DNA from: Euglena gracilis
Taxonomy: Eukaryota; Euglenida; Euglenophyceae; Euglenales
Length of the DNA stretch: 64,000 bases
Assembly: GCA_039621445.1 (NCBI GenBank)
Contig: CP154955.1
Span: forward strand, 45,407,540-45,471,539
Direction of reading: 5' to 3'
A model generated the notes under the pieces. It had not been told where the DNA came from. It worked only from the letters and a program-made list of their open reading frames with translations, and did no database searches. Below are positions 23,035-39,873 of the stretch, piece after piece (the stretch's first letter is position 1; every line of letters starts with the position of its first letter). The position numbers and the translations under genes were made by a program.

Positions 23035-26000
23035 CCGCCGTCGTCGTTGATGCATTCCCTGCCACCCCGACCTGTGCCGTCCCTTTGGCGATTGGCGAGC
23101 GAAACGTCCAGCCCAGGTATCCATGATGCATGGTGTGTGCCATAACGCATTCCGAGATTTTTGTGGAAAAGAGGGCTACGGAAATCACAACAATGCAGGC
23201 AAAATCCTGCTAATTATTGGGAACATCACCGGGTCATTTGAGTCCTCTGGCCATTTGAAGAAATGTCTTCGCAAACAAGGGGATCCTCGATGTGGCTTGG
23301 AGACGTTTGCTGATGAAGGGCATATTTTTGAAGAAAGGGAAATTATTGATTTCCCGATGTGGGGAATTCAGTGCATGCCATGTGAGCGTTCGGTTGCTTC
23401 GAAAGCAACGTGGTATATTTGTATCAATTTGGATTGGGAGCAGAGGACACGTTTCACTTTCCTTCCTCCCTTGTTTTTCAATTCCGAACGTTTTTTCGTT
23501 TGTAGATGTACATAATCCCTTCCTGTGTCGCCACCATTTATGTGGCGCATTTTCCCTTCCGTGTTATATCCCCTTACCTTGTGAATTCAACACTGCGCAC
23601 GTGTTTGTTGGTCCCATCCTTGCAACCTGCAATATGATTTTATGTCTCACGTGTCAACCAAAGGTATGAGATGGACTGGCATTTGATAAATGATGGGAGA
23701 CACGCTGACACCCACACAAGTGTGCATGCGCGCACGGACGGATGCACACAGTGAGGGGGCTCGCTGTGGCGCACAACTTAATTAAACTGGGTTGTTTGTT
23801 TCTTTGTGACCCCCGTAATAACCCCCAAGTTAATTTTGCATTGTCTTGAAGCTGTTTGCTCGGCTAATTTTTGAAGGAAGGAAGCGCGAAGGAGATATAT
23901 CCAGTTAATTGTTCCCCTCTTCAGAACAGAACAATGAAAAAACTGAAGCATTATCTTTTTTGAAATCAGGAGGCAGTAGGCGCAAAAAAAAACTGGAATG
24001 CCACAATATTTTGTTGTGAAATGAAACAGAGTATCAAGGTTATAAAAATTGTCAGCAAAAAAAGCATTTGACATCAATTTGAACTTAGGGGGAAGGCCGA
24101 AAATGGTTTGTCCAAATAATCCCCCCTTCACAAGGAAAAAAAATGAAAAATTGTGTGTCTTTTCTGGGAAGGGACTTAGGGACAGAGGGCATCTTTACAG
24201 GGAAGAGGAGGCAAGCACAAGAAATAATACAAATTGCCACATTCTTTGTTGTCCGATGAATATTCAATTATGCCATAATTATCAGTAAGAACTCATCTGA
24301 CAGCGAAATGCTTTCACGAAATGCGGTTCATTGACCAGGCTGAATTTGAAGGTGCCGACCCCCCCCCCTCGAGGGTGCCTGCCTGGATGGATGGCAGTCC
24401 ACACACCTGGATCCGACCCCTGCGGGCACCCGGAGAGGTCGGTGGGGGGAGGGGGGATTTTTGCCCTAGAGAAAATTTGCATGGACAAATTTCGCGGAAG
24501 CAAATCCCACGAAATATTTCCAGACATTTTTAAGGAATCCCGCGAAACTTTTCCTGCGAATATTGGCCTGCGTCTCTCCGTCTTTCAAGGTTCACGATGT
24601 TCAACCAAAAATTCGCAGAAAAATCTCCCGCGAAATATTTCCAGAATTTTGAGGGAAGTTGCCCGCGAAATTTGTCGCCACAAAAATTATCTGGCTCGAA
24701 ATCCCCCCCCCCGGTAGGGGGGGCACTTCCAGGGGCTTCCAGCGCCGAAGTCGCAAGAACAGAGAAGCCAGAAAAGCACACTGTGGGCATTTCTTGACCC
24801 GCGACCCGACCGGTCCCGACTGCCCCCCAGCCTGGGGGAGGGAGGGTAGTATCTGCCTGCCCAGGCACTCCAGGGCACTCCGAGGCCCCAATTTCAGCCT
24901 GATATCCATCCATCAATAGGTTTAGGTACTGCCCATATAAATTTGGGGGGGCAATGAGTCCACTACTTTTCCAGGGGACAGGGTCATTTGATTGGGGTTT
25001 TTTTTTGAACGGCGTCGTTTTGGGGTCAAACATACAGCAGCTTAAGTTTCATGGCGGCTTGCTGACCAAGGCATAGCTTTAGAAATTTTGACATCCAGCC
25101 GCCTTTTCCATCCCCGGACCCCCTCCCCCCCATCAACGTGTTTTATTTATGGCAGCAAGATTGTATTCCCCCCGTGGGGGCCAAATAAAATATCCAGGGT
25201 TGTCGGCGAATTTTTCGTGGTTATTGATGGAATAGGGTTAGGGTTAGGATTTGGGCCTGCCCAACTCATAGATTTGTGTTAGGTGGACAAGTTAGGTAGC
25301 ATCAATCACACAAAAAAAAATTGACCCAAATTTTTTATTTGACCCCCCGCGGTAAAATCTTGCTGCTTTATTTATTTCCAACCACCCAAAAGGGCGGCTG
25401 GATTGTAACGGATTCTTCGGGGGTAAAAAGTGAGCCAAAAATAATGGGCAAAATGGGGCGGAAAAAGGATTGCAAATCTGGAGTCAAAAAAATAAACTTT
25501 TTTCCCATAATTGTGGGTGTTTTTTTGGGACATTTCTGCAGTTTCGATTTTTTGGTACCCGGCTCGACCCCGGGTACCATCCTGGGACCCCTAGGGGGGG
25601 GAGGGGGTCAGCCGGCAGCCTTTTCCAGCCAGACCAAATTGTCCAGCCCCTGAGCTGGACGCCCAGGAGATGGGTCAAACAAACCCTATTGCCAACCCCT
25701 GCAGCCCAATCTTTTGGGGGCTGCAGGGGCCCCTCCACGGCTTCCCCCCCAGGGGCTAAACGGCTTTCCCCTTCCCACGCGGAAAGGGGCAATCACCGCG
25801 GAACATCTGCGGATGTTCAGCGCGGCGCAGGTGGGGGCAAAAAAGGGCCCAAGGCCAAACTATGTTAGGGCCGGCGGAATTTTCAAGGTTTGGGGAACGG
25901 GTTGGGGTGGGGCTGTCGATGGTTGCGAGTCGGTGATTTAATGGGAAGCCCCGACGCCTGGTGGGGGGTTCGACTGGCCTGGCGGGGTAGAACAACGCCT

Positions 26001-26897
26001 CCACCCCCACACAGCACCAACACCACCCACCCTTCCTGCTCTTTGCCCCTTGCGATCTAAAGTCAAAAATTTCGTTTGGCACTGGAATCCTGCTTGTGAA
26101 TGCCAAAACGGACACGAGTCCCCCCCCCCTGGCACCTCCCTAGGGGCTCGACCAGGCGGCGTGGGTGACGTTGGGGACACCTCCCATGTGGCACCAGCAT
26201 GGGAGCAGGAATGCTGCCCCCCCCCCCAGGGAGGTCAGACCCGTGTCAATTTCGCTGGCTGAATGTGAACGGTGTTGTTTGAGGTGGAGGTGGTGACTTG
26301 GGCAAGCAAACCTCAAGGGCAGTGCAAGGCTCTTTGCATCGAGGTTTTAAGTCCTGCTCCTGCAAAGTGGACTGATGTGGTTGGTCCCTGCCCCCCCTGC
26401 CGAATTATTTGGGCCGTATTTAAACCCGCTGGTTCGCTTTTTGGTGCCTGCTGCCACCCCCAGTCGGGACCCAGTTCCAGCCAAGGGGCTTTTTGGCGCC
26501 AGCCAGCTTTTTTCCAGCCAGCCCAAATTTTCCAGCCTCTGAGCTGGATGCCCCGGGAGTCGCAAAGCGACGCCATGACCCAGACACATGGGAAATCATG
26601 TCTTGCTCAGTGCAGCCCAAAATGAACCGGAAGTCGGCGCTCAAGCGACCACGCTCCGAGTTCTCCGGCGCCGCGCAGCCAAGTCGACGACATGTGGACA
26701 TCGTGGAGGTGTGCGCCCATTGCCTGCCCCCTGTGCCGCGGCGCCGCGGTCGCTGTGGCCGACGCATCTTTTCAGTCAGATCGACCACCCTGCAGGTTCG
26801 AGGGAGCAGTTCAGAGTGAAATTAGGATCTGCCATTTGATGATTTTTTTGGAATTGCCGCCGGGGCCCCCGCCCCCTTGCGCCGACCTTCGCCGCAG
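23035..26897. other. No gene recognised
   Basis: Short frames without domain character. G/C tracts occur at 24360-24370, 24703-24722, 25590-25605 and 26216-26228. The words GGGGTGCCTGCC and CCAGCCTGAGCTGG-like repeats (25640-25670 and 26520-26550) suggest further decayed MITEs. A short TTAGGGTTAGG stretch is at 25230. Confidence 0.4.
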
Positions 26898-27630
26898 GAC
26901 CCTCCCCTGGACGCCCCCTCCGTCGCTGCCCCCGCTGGGCGAGCCTCTGCCCCGAGTTCCCCCCGCCAGCCACACTTCGGGAGGGTCCAATCCTCGGGGG
27001 CGTCCCGGCCCAGGCAGTGGCTGCCGCCACCGTGTTCCACGGCTGGTGTGGCGCACGCCGGCCAGCAGGGGTGGGGGAAATGGAGTGCGTGGTCCGGCCG
27101 CCGAAACACACACAGAGTTCGCTAATGTTCCTGCGTGGAATGTTGGTCACGTTGTTTCGAAGGAATTGTTCCTCGCATGCTGCTGTGGTGGGTGGGTGGG
27201 TTGGTGGGGGGGGGTCGACCCCCCCTTCCAGGCCTTCCCGTACAGCCGTGTGGGAGCACCCACAGCCCAAGGCACCTCCGGGCTTGCAACATCGAAGCCT
27301 GGGGACGTGCCATATGGCCACACACCATAATTTTGTCAGAAACCAATAAATTTTTTACTGTAGGGTTCGACCCATCCCAAGTCTCCAAACCCGGACTCCC
27401 CAGAAAGCTGCGCGCACTGTTTCCAAATCCCCCGCCAAGAAAGCTGCCCCCCCCCCCACCCCCCCCCACCCTGACCCGCACCCCGAGCCGTTGCCTGTCG
27501 CCGGCCTCGGCCTCCAGCAGCCAGGGCCGCGGCAGCGCCGTCCCAGTCCTCAACGTGGACGCGCTGCGCGGCCGTGGTCCCCGGGCCCTTCACAAACGTA
27601 CATACGCGGCACTTGTCCCGCCGTTTAGGA
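26898..27630 (+). CDS. Candidate Pro/Ser-rich exons, low support
   Basis: After acceptor GCCGCAG at 26897 a frame reads DPPLDAPSVAAPAGRASAPS. Near 27490-27625 another reads SPASASSSQGRGSAVPVLNV and continues RGRGPRALHKRTYAA. The composition matches the Ser/Pro gene downstream and the strand is the same, so they may be its 5' exons. Borders and phase are not established. Confidence 0.3.
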
Positions 27631-28194
27631 GGGAAAGGGTCGGGGTCGGGTTCGCATTCAGTGTTCGGTGTTCAGTGTTCGGTGGTCGGAAAGCCAATCG
27701 CTCGGCACGCAGTCTCTCCTTTGCTGTGTTTCAAGAGCTCAGCGTTCGAGCGCCGCACCCTCCACATCGGATGGTGTCCCCCTCGCGTTCACCCCCTCGC
27801 TGATGGTGCGCAGGGTTGCTACAAGCAGGGATTTTTTTTAAAAAAAATTGGTGACCCATTACAAAACGCACCACCCCTTTTGATGTAGTTCGAAACAAAA
27901 TCAACAAAAATAGCACCCGATGAAATCAAAAAAAATAACACAGGCACGGTCCAAATAGAAGCGTACCACGCCGGAGTTGGCCATCCGCTATAAGCGCACT
28001 TGTGTTTCTTGGGGGGGGGGGGCTTAACCAGGCATTATTTTTAAAAAAAAACATATTTTTTTTAAAAAAAGAAAAATTTAAGACATTTTAAAGGCTTTTT
28101 AAGGCACATTAAGGCGTTTCAAGGCGGTGTTCTCCAGGGCGGTCCAAGGACATTTCTAGCATCGAACCAACATTTTTGATTTTGTCTGGTGTGG

Positions 28195-28197
<3 letters not shown>

Positions 28198-28229
<32 letters not shown>

Positions 28230-28277
28230 ATCTGTGTGTGTGTGTATGTATGTATGTTATATATATATATATATATA
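28198..28277. repeat. AT and TG microsatellites
   Basis: (AT)n at 28198-28226, then a short GT tract with TATG, then (AT)n again to 28277. Confidence 0.9.
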
Positions 28278-28905
28278 CAAGTGAAGAAACCACATTTTTG
28301 AGTTTTGGTTGGATACACAATATTCCAGCATGCCGAAAATCATTTTTCTTCCCGGAGTCAGGCTGTTGTTTCCGAGATTTTGTGTTTCATTTTTGCTCAG
28401 TTGGGTCAAATTCTGCCAGTCCAAATTTTGAAGGCATTTTTTTAAGGCTTTTTAAGGCATTTTAAGGCATTTTGGCCAAAATGTTTAAGGCTCATTTCAA
28501 GGCATTTTCATTTTTTTTAAGGCCCCAAAATTCATGATGCTTCGGTTTCTCCACATGAACCCATTTGCATGCATTATGCACTACGTGGACCCCAGTGTGC
28601 CACGCCCCCAACTCCAGCCCCCCTCCCCGCCACCGCCGTCCACCTGCCATTCCCAGCTCCACTCTGCCCAGCCTCCATCGTCCGGCTCCCAGCCAGAACG
28701 TCCCAACCCCCAAATATTTTTGGAGCCCAAATCATGTGAGGTGAGCAACAGAAAGTTTTTGATGAGTGCCTGAAATATTTGGTCGGGCGTTCTGTCTTAA
28801 CAGTCCCGTAGCATTGAACAGGGGGGGAAAGCTGACTCACTGACTGTCAGAGGTGAGTGGGTCGTGGACCAAGTCCCAAGGGTAATCCCCAATACAACTT
28901 CCTGT

Positions 28906-29240
28906 CAGGCAGGGGACTCTATTGCAGCCAGTCCAAATTCGGCTGGTGGAAGTCCTCGTGGACCCCACCTCGTGGTGGTTTTGCTTGTAGGCCAGCTAGC
29001 TGGCTAGCTAGCATTTTTTCCCAGTCACTGGCGCGAAGTGCCGAAAAAATTGGACCCCAAGATTTGCCAAAAAATCCCAGTTTTGGACATTTTTGTGCTT
29101 TTTTGGAACAAAATCAGGCAAAAACACATTTAAAGCCTCTTTCCACCTTGGCACGCAGCGTCGGGGAATTTTTTTTCCAGTCCGGGGACTCCCCCGGGTG
29201 GAGGTGGGTCTATTTTTTCCAGTGTCTAACAAAATGGCCA
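28906..29240. mobile_element. Truncated relative of the CTAGTCC hairpin MITEs
   Basis: Contains GCAGCCAGTCCAAATTCGGC, GGCTAGCTAGC and the hairpin CTGGCGCGAAGTGCCG, then CCAGTCCGGGGACTCCCCCG and GTGTCTAACAAAATGGCCAG. These appear in the same order as in 30416-30865, but recognisable termini are absent. Confidence 0.55.
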
Positions 29241-29548
29241 GTTATTTCGCCCTCTTCTATCAGACGACTCCCAGGCAGCAGGCAACAGTGGCCGGCCCAC
29301 AGATTTATTCAACACCTGTGTGACCCCACCCCTGGGGGGGGGGTCGAGAAAGTGGGTGGGTGGGTCTGTGGGTGGGTGGGTTTGGTACCAGGAAAAGTCC
29401 CCTCCCAGTGAACCTGTAACTCTAATTATAATTATAACTATGACTGAGTGAATCCATAGGCTAAAGTGCCCCCTCCAGTGAATATAATTGTGGCTCAGTG
29501 AATCCACGGGCCGGCCATCGTGACTCTGAGATGGTGGACTCCGCACGC

Positions 29549-29615
29549 GCATGTCTACCGCGTGCGGAAGACGCGGTAGACATGCTCCGCACCGGTAGAC
29601 GGTGCGGAGCATGTC
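29549..29615. repeat. Two overlapping perfect hairpins
   Basis: Stem 1: GCATGTCTACCGCG (29549-29562) with CGCGGTAGACATGC (29572-29585), a 14-bp stem and 9-nt loop. Stem 2: GACATGCTCCGCACC (29579-29593) with GGTGCGGAGCATGTC (29601-29615), a 15-bp stem and 7-nt loop. They share GACATGC, so only one can form at a time. They lie about 55 bp upstream of the exon at 29670. Confidence 0.9.
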
Positions 29616-29669
29616 CACCGCCTGCTCCCAGGTGGGGGACGTCCTGCCGACAGCGTTGCCGCCCCGCAG

Positions 29670-33400
<3,731 letters not shown>

Positions 33401-34025
33401 TTTCAACCCCCCCCCGAGGCTAACCACCAAACCTCCAGTTGTGACCCTCCAAGAACTTCAGGGAAAAAATCACATCTGCCGAAAAATCGTGAGTTTTTTT
33501 CCCCTCTAAGAAAAGATATGAAGTTGCCCAAAGCACTGCATTATACCCCCTGGTGGCAAAAAAAAGTTTTATTTGGTGCACTCCTTCCGGGACACGTTTA
33601 GCCCCTCCCCCCTCCACCATGACCGAGGTCCTGCAATTCTTTTTTGCTCAGCACCAGCCTGAGTCAACCATACATCTCTCTAAGGTTTTGCGAACCCCCC
33701 GGGGGGGGGGGGGCGGCTGCAGCCAGCCCCGATTTGGGCCCAGCCCAGCCGCAGCACCACCCCCCCGGGGGGGGGGGGGGGGTGCTGCTAGCCCAGCCAG
33801 CCAGCCCATTTTGGGGGGTCCAGCCCAAAATTTTTCGGCGCAAAGCGCCGAAATTTTTTGAAAAACTGTGTTCAAAAGTGGCCAAAAATGGGGTTTGGGG
33901 GGCGTTTGGGGCATTTTTGGGGGGTTTCAGATGCATCATTTTTTCAAAACTGTGTTCTGCAGGTCCTTTTTTTGGCATTTTTCCGATTTCAGTTCAGCTC
34001 GCCCCGGTTCGGGTCCAAGCACCTC

Positions 34026-34165
34026 TGATGATGCTGGGCGATGCTGGGCGATGCAGGGCGATGCTGGGCGATGCTGGGCGATGCTGGATTTTTGGAGACC
34101 AGAGGTGGGGTTCCGATGCTGGGCGATGCTGGGCGATGCTGGGCGATGCTGGGCGATGCTGGCAT
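34026..34165. repeat. GATGCTGGGC 10-bp minisatellite
   Basis: Two arrays of GATGCTGGGC separated by about 40 bp. The same unit reappears at 35715-35773 near the other end of the host element. Confidence 0.95.
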
Positions 34166-34539
34166 TTTTTTTGTATATTTTGGAGAATTGAACCATTTTT
34201 GGGATAATTTTCCCACAAAGCTCCAGTTTGACACCCATTTTGGCCATTATGGGTCAATTTTTGCTAATTTGGGGGCTATTTATCACTGATTTGGCCAACA
34301 TTGGGCTAATTGGGGCCTTTTTGAGCAGATTTTATGGTGTTTTTGGCCATTTTGCGCGTTTTTGGTGATTTTGGGTCATTTTTCACAATCTTTTGTGGAC
34401 ATTGTTGGCGTTTTTGGGCAATTTTTGGTTAGTTTGGTTGTTTTTTGGGGGCTTTTTTGCGGTCAATTTTGGGCTTTTTGTGGCCATTTTTGGGGTTTTT
34501 GTGGTTAATTTGGCTTGGTCAGGAGCCAACGGATGAATA

Positions 34540-35200
34540 CTGGACAGATACTGGACAAGATGCAGATGCTGAACAAGATTCCGATGCTGGACAAGGTGAA
34601 CTGGATGCAGGCACTGGACAAGATGCAGATGCTGGACAAGATGCAGATGCTGGACAAGATGCAGATGCTGGACAAGATGAACTGAATGCAGGCACTGGAC
34701 AAGATGCAGATGTTGGACAAGATGCCGATGCTGGACAAGATGAACTGAATGCAGGCACTGGACAAGATGCAGATGCTGGACAAGATGCAGATGCTGGACA
34801 AGATGAACTGAATGCAGGCACTGGACAAGATGCAGATGCTGGACAAGATGCAGATGCTGGACAAGATGAACTGAATGCAGGCACTGGGCAAGATGCAGAT
34901 GCTGGACAAGATTCCGATGCTGGACAAGATGCAGATGCTGGACAAGATGCAGATACTGGACAAGATGCCGATGCTGGACAAGATGAATTGGATGCAGACA
35001 CCGGACAAGATGCAGATGGTGGACAAGATGCAGTTGCTAGACAAGAAGCAGATGCTGGACAAGATGCAGATGCTAGACAAGATGCGGATACTGGACAAGA
35101 TGCAGATGGACAAGATGCAGATGCTGGACAACATGCAAATGCTGTACAAGATGCAGACACTGCACAAGATGCAAGTGCTGGACAAGATGCAATGAGACAA
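34540..35200. repeat. 18-bp minisatellite ACAAGATGCAGATGCTGG
   Basis: About 35 units of GATGCWGATRCTGGACAA with higher-order GAACTGAATGCAGGCACTGG variants every few units. It gives a long open frame with a DAGQDA repeat because 18 is a multiple of 3. I treat this as non-coding. Confidence 0.95.
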
Positions 35201-35319
35201 GACGCAGTGGATGCACGCCGTTGCTGTTGCAAGGGTGCCACCCTCCACCCTCCAACACAAAAACTGTTTTGGATTTTGTTTGTCTGACCGGAAAGAGGCT
35301 TGCAACTTGCAAAAGCAGC

Positions 35320-35660
35320 AACAGTGGCCAAAAGTGGGCAAAAAGCAGCAAACGTGGGCAAAAGTGGTCGAAAAGCAACAAAAGTTGTCAAAAGTGGTCA
35401 AAAAGCAGGCAAAGGGGCCAAAAGTGGTCAAAAAGCAGCAAACGTGATCAAAAAGCTGCAAAGGTGGTTGAAAATGGGCAAAAGTGGGCGAAAAGCAACA
35501 AAAGTGGTCAAGAAGCAGTCAAAATTGGTCAAAAGGCAGCAAATGTGGGCAAAAGTGGTCAAAAGGCAGTCAAAAGTGGGCAAAGTGGGCAAAAAGCAGT
35601 CAAAAGTAGTCAAAGTGGTCAAAAAGCAACCAAACATGGCCAAAAGTAGCCAAAAGTGGG
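35320..35660. repeat. GTGGTCAAAAAGCAGCAAA minisatellite
   Basis: Irregular tandem units of GTGGTCAAAAAGCAG / GTGGGCAAAA, about 15-18 bp each. All six frames stay open over long stretches, again from composition. Confidence 0.93.
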
Positions 35661-36776
35661 CTAGAGCGGCAAAAACAGCAGGCATTATAGGTACACCTTC
35701 AAGGGCTCCAAAGGCGATGCTGGGTGATGCTGGGCGATGCTGGGCGATGCTGAGCGATGCTGGGCGATGCTGGGCCCAAGGGCATGGCTGACCAGAGGTG
35801 CTTGTTCGGGTCCAGCCGGGGTCCTGCCCCCCCCCCCGGGGGGGGGGGGGCGGGCTAGCCAGCCCAAATTTCTAGCCCTAGCCCAGCACCCCCCCCCCGG
35901 GTCCTTAAAGAGATGTATGGAGTCAACGGTTAATTTCTAAATGTGTTCCTCAGCAATGCCATGCATCATTTTCAAACAAAGCCATTTTGTTTGTTTGTTT
36001 CTCCGCGTTGACGATCGAACCACCTTTGACTGGCACTGGCATTGGGGTTTATGGTCAGGCGGGTGGCTCCCGTCAGGAAACGTTCACCCCTCAAAACACA
36101 CAGAAGCCAGAATGACTTAGGGTGGCCAGATGGGTGGATGGGGGATGTCGACCCGTTGCGCCACACAGGATGGTGTTCCACAAACAATCCGGATTTTTTT
36201 CCGAATAGGAGTTGGGATTGATTGGGATATGAACCATGGAACAGCACAATAAACGTCACAATAAAGCATTTGGAGTTTTTCAAAGGCAGGAAGGGCTTGC
36301 CTGCGGCAGTTTCGCGATCCTGCACCATCTGCCCTGACCGAAGATAAATGGATTTGTTGGCACGGAGCAAGCATTCGTTATGATGTCAAGGGGCAACAAA
36401 ATGTTGCAATGCATTATTCACAGATTTATTGACAGTTTGACCTTTTGGTGAAACCCCTCTCTTAAACCTTGATCCAGGATAGAACAGGGTCGAAAATCCT
36501 TGTCTCTTGTATTCACAATCTGATATTTTTGTCCTTTTTTTTGTAATATATTGTATTTGTTTTTTACCGTAATCGTGGTCGTTTTTGATTTTTTTAATTT
36601 TTTTCTGATGTATGCAATGTGTGTGTTGTGCGTGCTGTGGCATGGCGCGGTGTGACGGGTGTGGCGTGATATTTATGATTATGGTGGCATTTGTTATTCT
36701 TTTGATTGTGGCATCACGTGAAATGGGTGGTAGCAAACCGAGGAATGGACCGCCGGCCGATTTCCCGGTAACCAGG

Positions 36777-37100
36777 CTGTGGCAACGCACCCACCACCGA
36801 CCCAGCTGGCTCATCGTCGTGGAGGGCCGCCCAGTCTTCCTCCAACCCGTGGAACCTCCTGGGCCAGCAAGCTCGGGCGTCACGCAGCAGTTCGATGCCG
36901 GAGGGGAGCGAGGCGTGCTCCTCTCCGCTCCCCCTTGCCACCTTGAGCCTTTTCCCCCTCCCGCCGGGGCCAAATAGGCTCCCGGAAACTCAAGTCCCCA
37001 TTTGGCACCCCTCCCCCGGAAAACTGCCCTCGCCCACTCTATTCGCTTACCTTCCCCAAGGAACCTGTCACCTTCCCTTGTACCGGTTGACCTGTCACAT
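36777..37100 (+). CDS. Possible Ser/Pro exon, weak
   Basis: GC-rich patch after GGTAACCAG at 36776 with several open frames, for example SSSMPEGSEACSSPLPLA. Composition differs from the AT-rich surroundings, but no frame is clearly favoured. Confidence 0.2.
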
Positions 37101-37734
37101 GTAAGAAGCTCCATTTGCAAATTTTTGAGACTCTCACCCAAACCCCCCGCCCGGGAAATTGTGCTCTGGTCCCATACTCGCTGACCTGCTTTTACAGAAA
37201 CCTGTCGCTTACTGGCTGACTTGATGGGTGACAGTTTTCAGGGGGGTGTCGATGGGGAAAGGTTTTCCAAAAGCCAACATGAAAAGTATTTGTTTTCGGG
37301 AACCCGAAAAATGGCCAAGAAAACAGTTCGAATTTTCAAGAGTTGCAAATGAAGACATTTTTTGTATGACTGAGTGAATTGTATTCACACCTGCCATTCA
37401 AAATGAGAGTGAATGGATTGATAGAGATGCTGAAACAAATGCAAATGAAGGATATTGTTATGGGGATTATTTTCATGCCTCAGTGTTCTACGTCCTCTGT
37501 TCTACACTGTGAAGCACAATTATTCACTCGACCCTGTGACGTAGCTATCCACTCACCTGAAAAAGGGGGGGGACACGTTGGTTTCGCCCACGGGAACACA
37601 TCCCCCACCCGACTTCCAAAGGTGCAGGCCCTGGCACGCAGCGAATGCGCGTGCTCGCTTGCATGGCGGCCAACCCTGGCCGCCCTGCGCGCCAAATGGG
37701 GAGGGAATTGCCATGTCCAGGCACCTAACTAAAA

Positions 37735-39540
37735 TGACCTAAAATGACCTAAAATGGCCTAAAATGACTTTTTGACCCCCCCCCCCTATATGTGGGGGTC
37801 CCAGAAATGGCCTAAAGTAAAATGGCCTGAAATGGCCTGAAATGGGAAAAATTCTGTTGCACAACAATTGTTTTTGTGAACAACTCAAGCCATTCAGGTA
37901 ATGATTTTCGGTGTCTTTTGTCCATGTGGATGGCGAACAGTTGATTTGGTGGAGGAGCATAGCCCCACAAGGCACATTTCTTTTATCCCAACTAATAATA
38001 GTATCTGTCCCCAAATACACGGTCCCCAACCCTCTTTTGGTAGCTGGATTTTGAAGGTTTGGACAGCTGTATTCTTTTCTTACTCCCATCTTTTTTTGGT
38101 GTGCAACAATGTCTGTTTCGCAAACAATGAAACAGTGGGGGCATGGGGAAAAAGACCGAAAAAATTAATCAAGATGTTGGAAAAATCTCAATTGAAGATG
38201 TTTGTGCTCAATTGTTAGGTGCTGGGGATTCCTTCAAATCACGAACCAGCACAGTTTTGGGGATTTTCCAAAACCACAAATAAACACGCCGAATGATCAA
38301 ATGACCCAAACAACCACAAACAATTATGAATGAGATTCTCCAATTTATGAACGCGTTTATGAGGGTTTTATTTTTAGTATTACGTTTCCCCAAACGGGAA
38401 AACAAACACGGAGAAGAGGAAATGCTCTCAGCTTTGCCCTTTGATCTCTGCCATCTTCTCTCATTTATGCCAAAGAAGGCCCAAATGGCTCTCCGGAAAG
38501 CAGTCATGAGTAACTCCAGAACGTCCCATAAAACGGCAGCATGTGCCTCTCTCACTTGTGGGGGGGGGGGACGGTTGGCCGACGTAGGCCGACTAAGTTC
38601 GCACTAAAATACTTTACCCTCCTTGACACCTATATTTTCACAGAAAGTAGCTCAATTTGAGAGCTGGGTGGGAGTGGAGGGGGGTGTTTTCTGCCCCTTA
38701 AGATACAAAATGAAAATAACCTTTAAAGGATTTTCATGCAATCCTTGTCTGTCAGTGGTACCCCTTTGCAGTCCCACCAACTCCCAACTGACCCCCCGCC
38801 GACCATGCATTTTCATCTGTGGGTGGCCATCTGGACCATTTCTGCGTGATTTGCGCCAGTCAGAGGCCATTTTTATGTCCTCCGACCAGTGTGCAGAGGA
38901 ATCTGTTCATGGGGCGGGGGGGGGGGGGGGCTTAACAGTCGGCGAACTTGACCCGTTAGTATATTAGAGTGGGTGTTTCGCCGACTACCCACTACCCCCC
39001 CCCAGTCTACGTCATTGCGCCATTGCAACCTTTTTTCCTTCCTGCCCCTTGAACCAAGTGAAGGATAAAACAATGCCAAAATCAAATTAAATTTCACCAG
39101 GCAACAGCATCATCCTTCAGAAAAAAATAACTTCCGTTTGCGATATCACGCAAAATGGTGTATATTTCACAAAATACAAAAAAACCAGGCGCTTTTTTTT
39201 TTGGTAGCGCAAATAACTATTTTTAATGTTCGTCCAACGTCTCTTTTCGTTCTTACTGTTCAGAATTTGTGTAATGGGTATGAATTAAGATTTGCTGAGC
39301 TCCCATGGTTTTGATCCAGTGTGCCTGAGTTTTGCATACTTTTTGGGATGTACATTTCTTAATTGAATATTGTATTCTATATATTCTTATTGAATATTAA
39401 ATACTGAATCAGAGAAGGTTTGAACACGTTATGATACAGTTTTCGGGACAGAAATGACGCAAAATTATGATTTTCAGAACCCCCACCTATACCTTAAAAT
39501 GGCCTAAGATGGCCTTAAATGGCCTGAAATGGGGAAATTT
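37735..39540. repeat. AAAATGGCCT repeats at two ends of a 1.8-kb block
   Basis: Tandem TAAAATGRCC units at 37735-37845 and again at 39497-39530, in the same orientation. GGCACCT just outside the left array and AGGTGCC just outside the right are inverted. This could be one element; ends are not certain. Confidence 0.4.
38583..38990. mobile_element. Possible small relative of the CTTAGGC element
   Basis: The left end TAGGCCGACTAAGTTCGCAC and the inverse of the right end TAGTCGGCGAAACACCCACT both continue into CTAAWATAC-like sequence. TTCGCAC is shared with the 9.9-kb TIR. No target duplication is visible, so the call is tentative. Confidence 0.35.
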
Positions 39541-39873
39541 TTGGGCTTGACTAGAGGTGCCTGGCCATGTCCATGAGGCAACGGTGTGGAGCTTTTTGAA
39601 AGGTGGAAGGTCAGTGGCATATGGAATCAAACAGTGTCCAATCTCACGGAGGCACAGGACGCCTAATTATCAAATCAACAAGGTGGCGTCAGTGTGTTAC
39701 CTTCGATAAAACAAGGTAACTTCTTCCCTTTTCTCTCAGTCAATTTTCCCAAATTCCCTATAATTTCAAGCATGAACAAAACGAAACATTTGGTTTTGTT
39801 GATGCTTGAAATCATGGGGACATTTATCATTGAAAGAATTTTCAGATTTATTTAATGATACGAGATATAATTA

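Larger units (their letters stand above)
33669..35919. mobile_element. 2.25-kb hAT-type element filled with minisatellites
   Basis: TIRs CATACATCTCTCTAAGG and CCTTAAAGAGATGTATG are flanked by a perfect 8-bp duplication GAGTCAAC (33661-33668 and 35920-35927). Next to the left end lie GC-rich CAGCCCAGCC blocks and the hairpin TCGGCGCAAAGCGCCGA at 33836. Next to the right end are GGCTAGCCAGCCC and AGCCCTAGCCCAGC. The rest is tandem repeats and no transposase is present, so it is non-autonomous. The smaller copy at 20028-20387 (360 bp) shows the likely original size. Confidence 0.9.

Noticed and set aside
34445-35287. 280-codon open frame rich in DAGQDA repeats
   Set aside because: It is produced by an 18-bp minisatellite whose length is a multiple of three. 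Both strands stay open across it and there are no splice or start signals.
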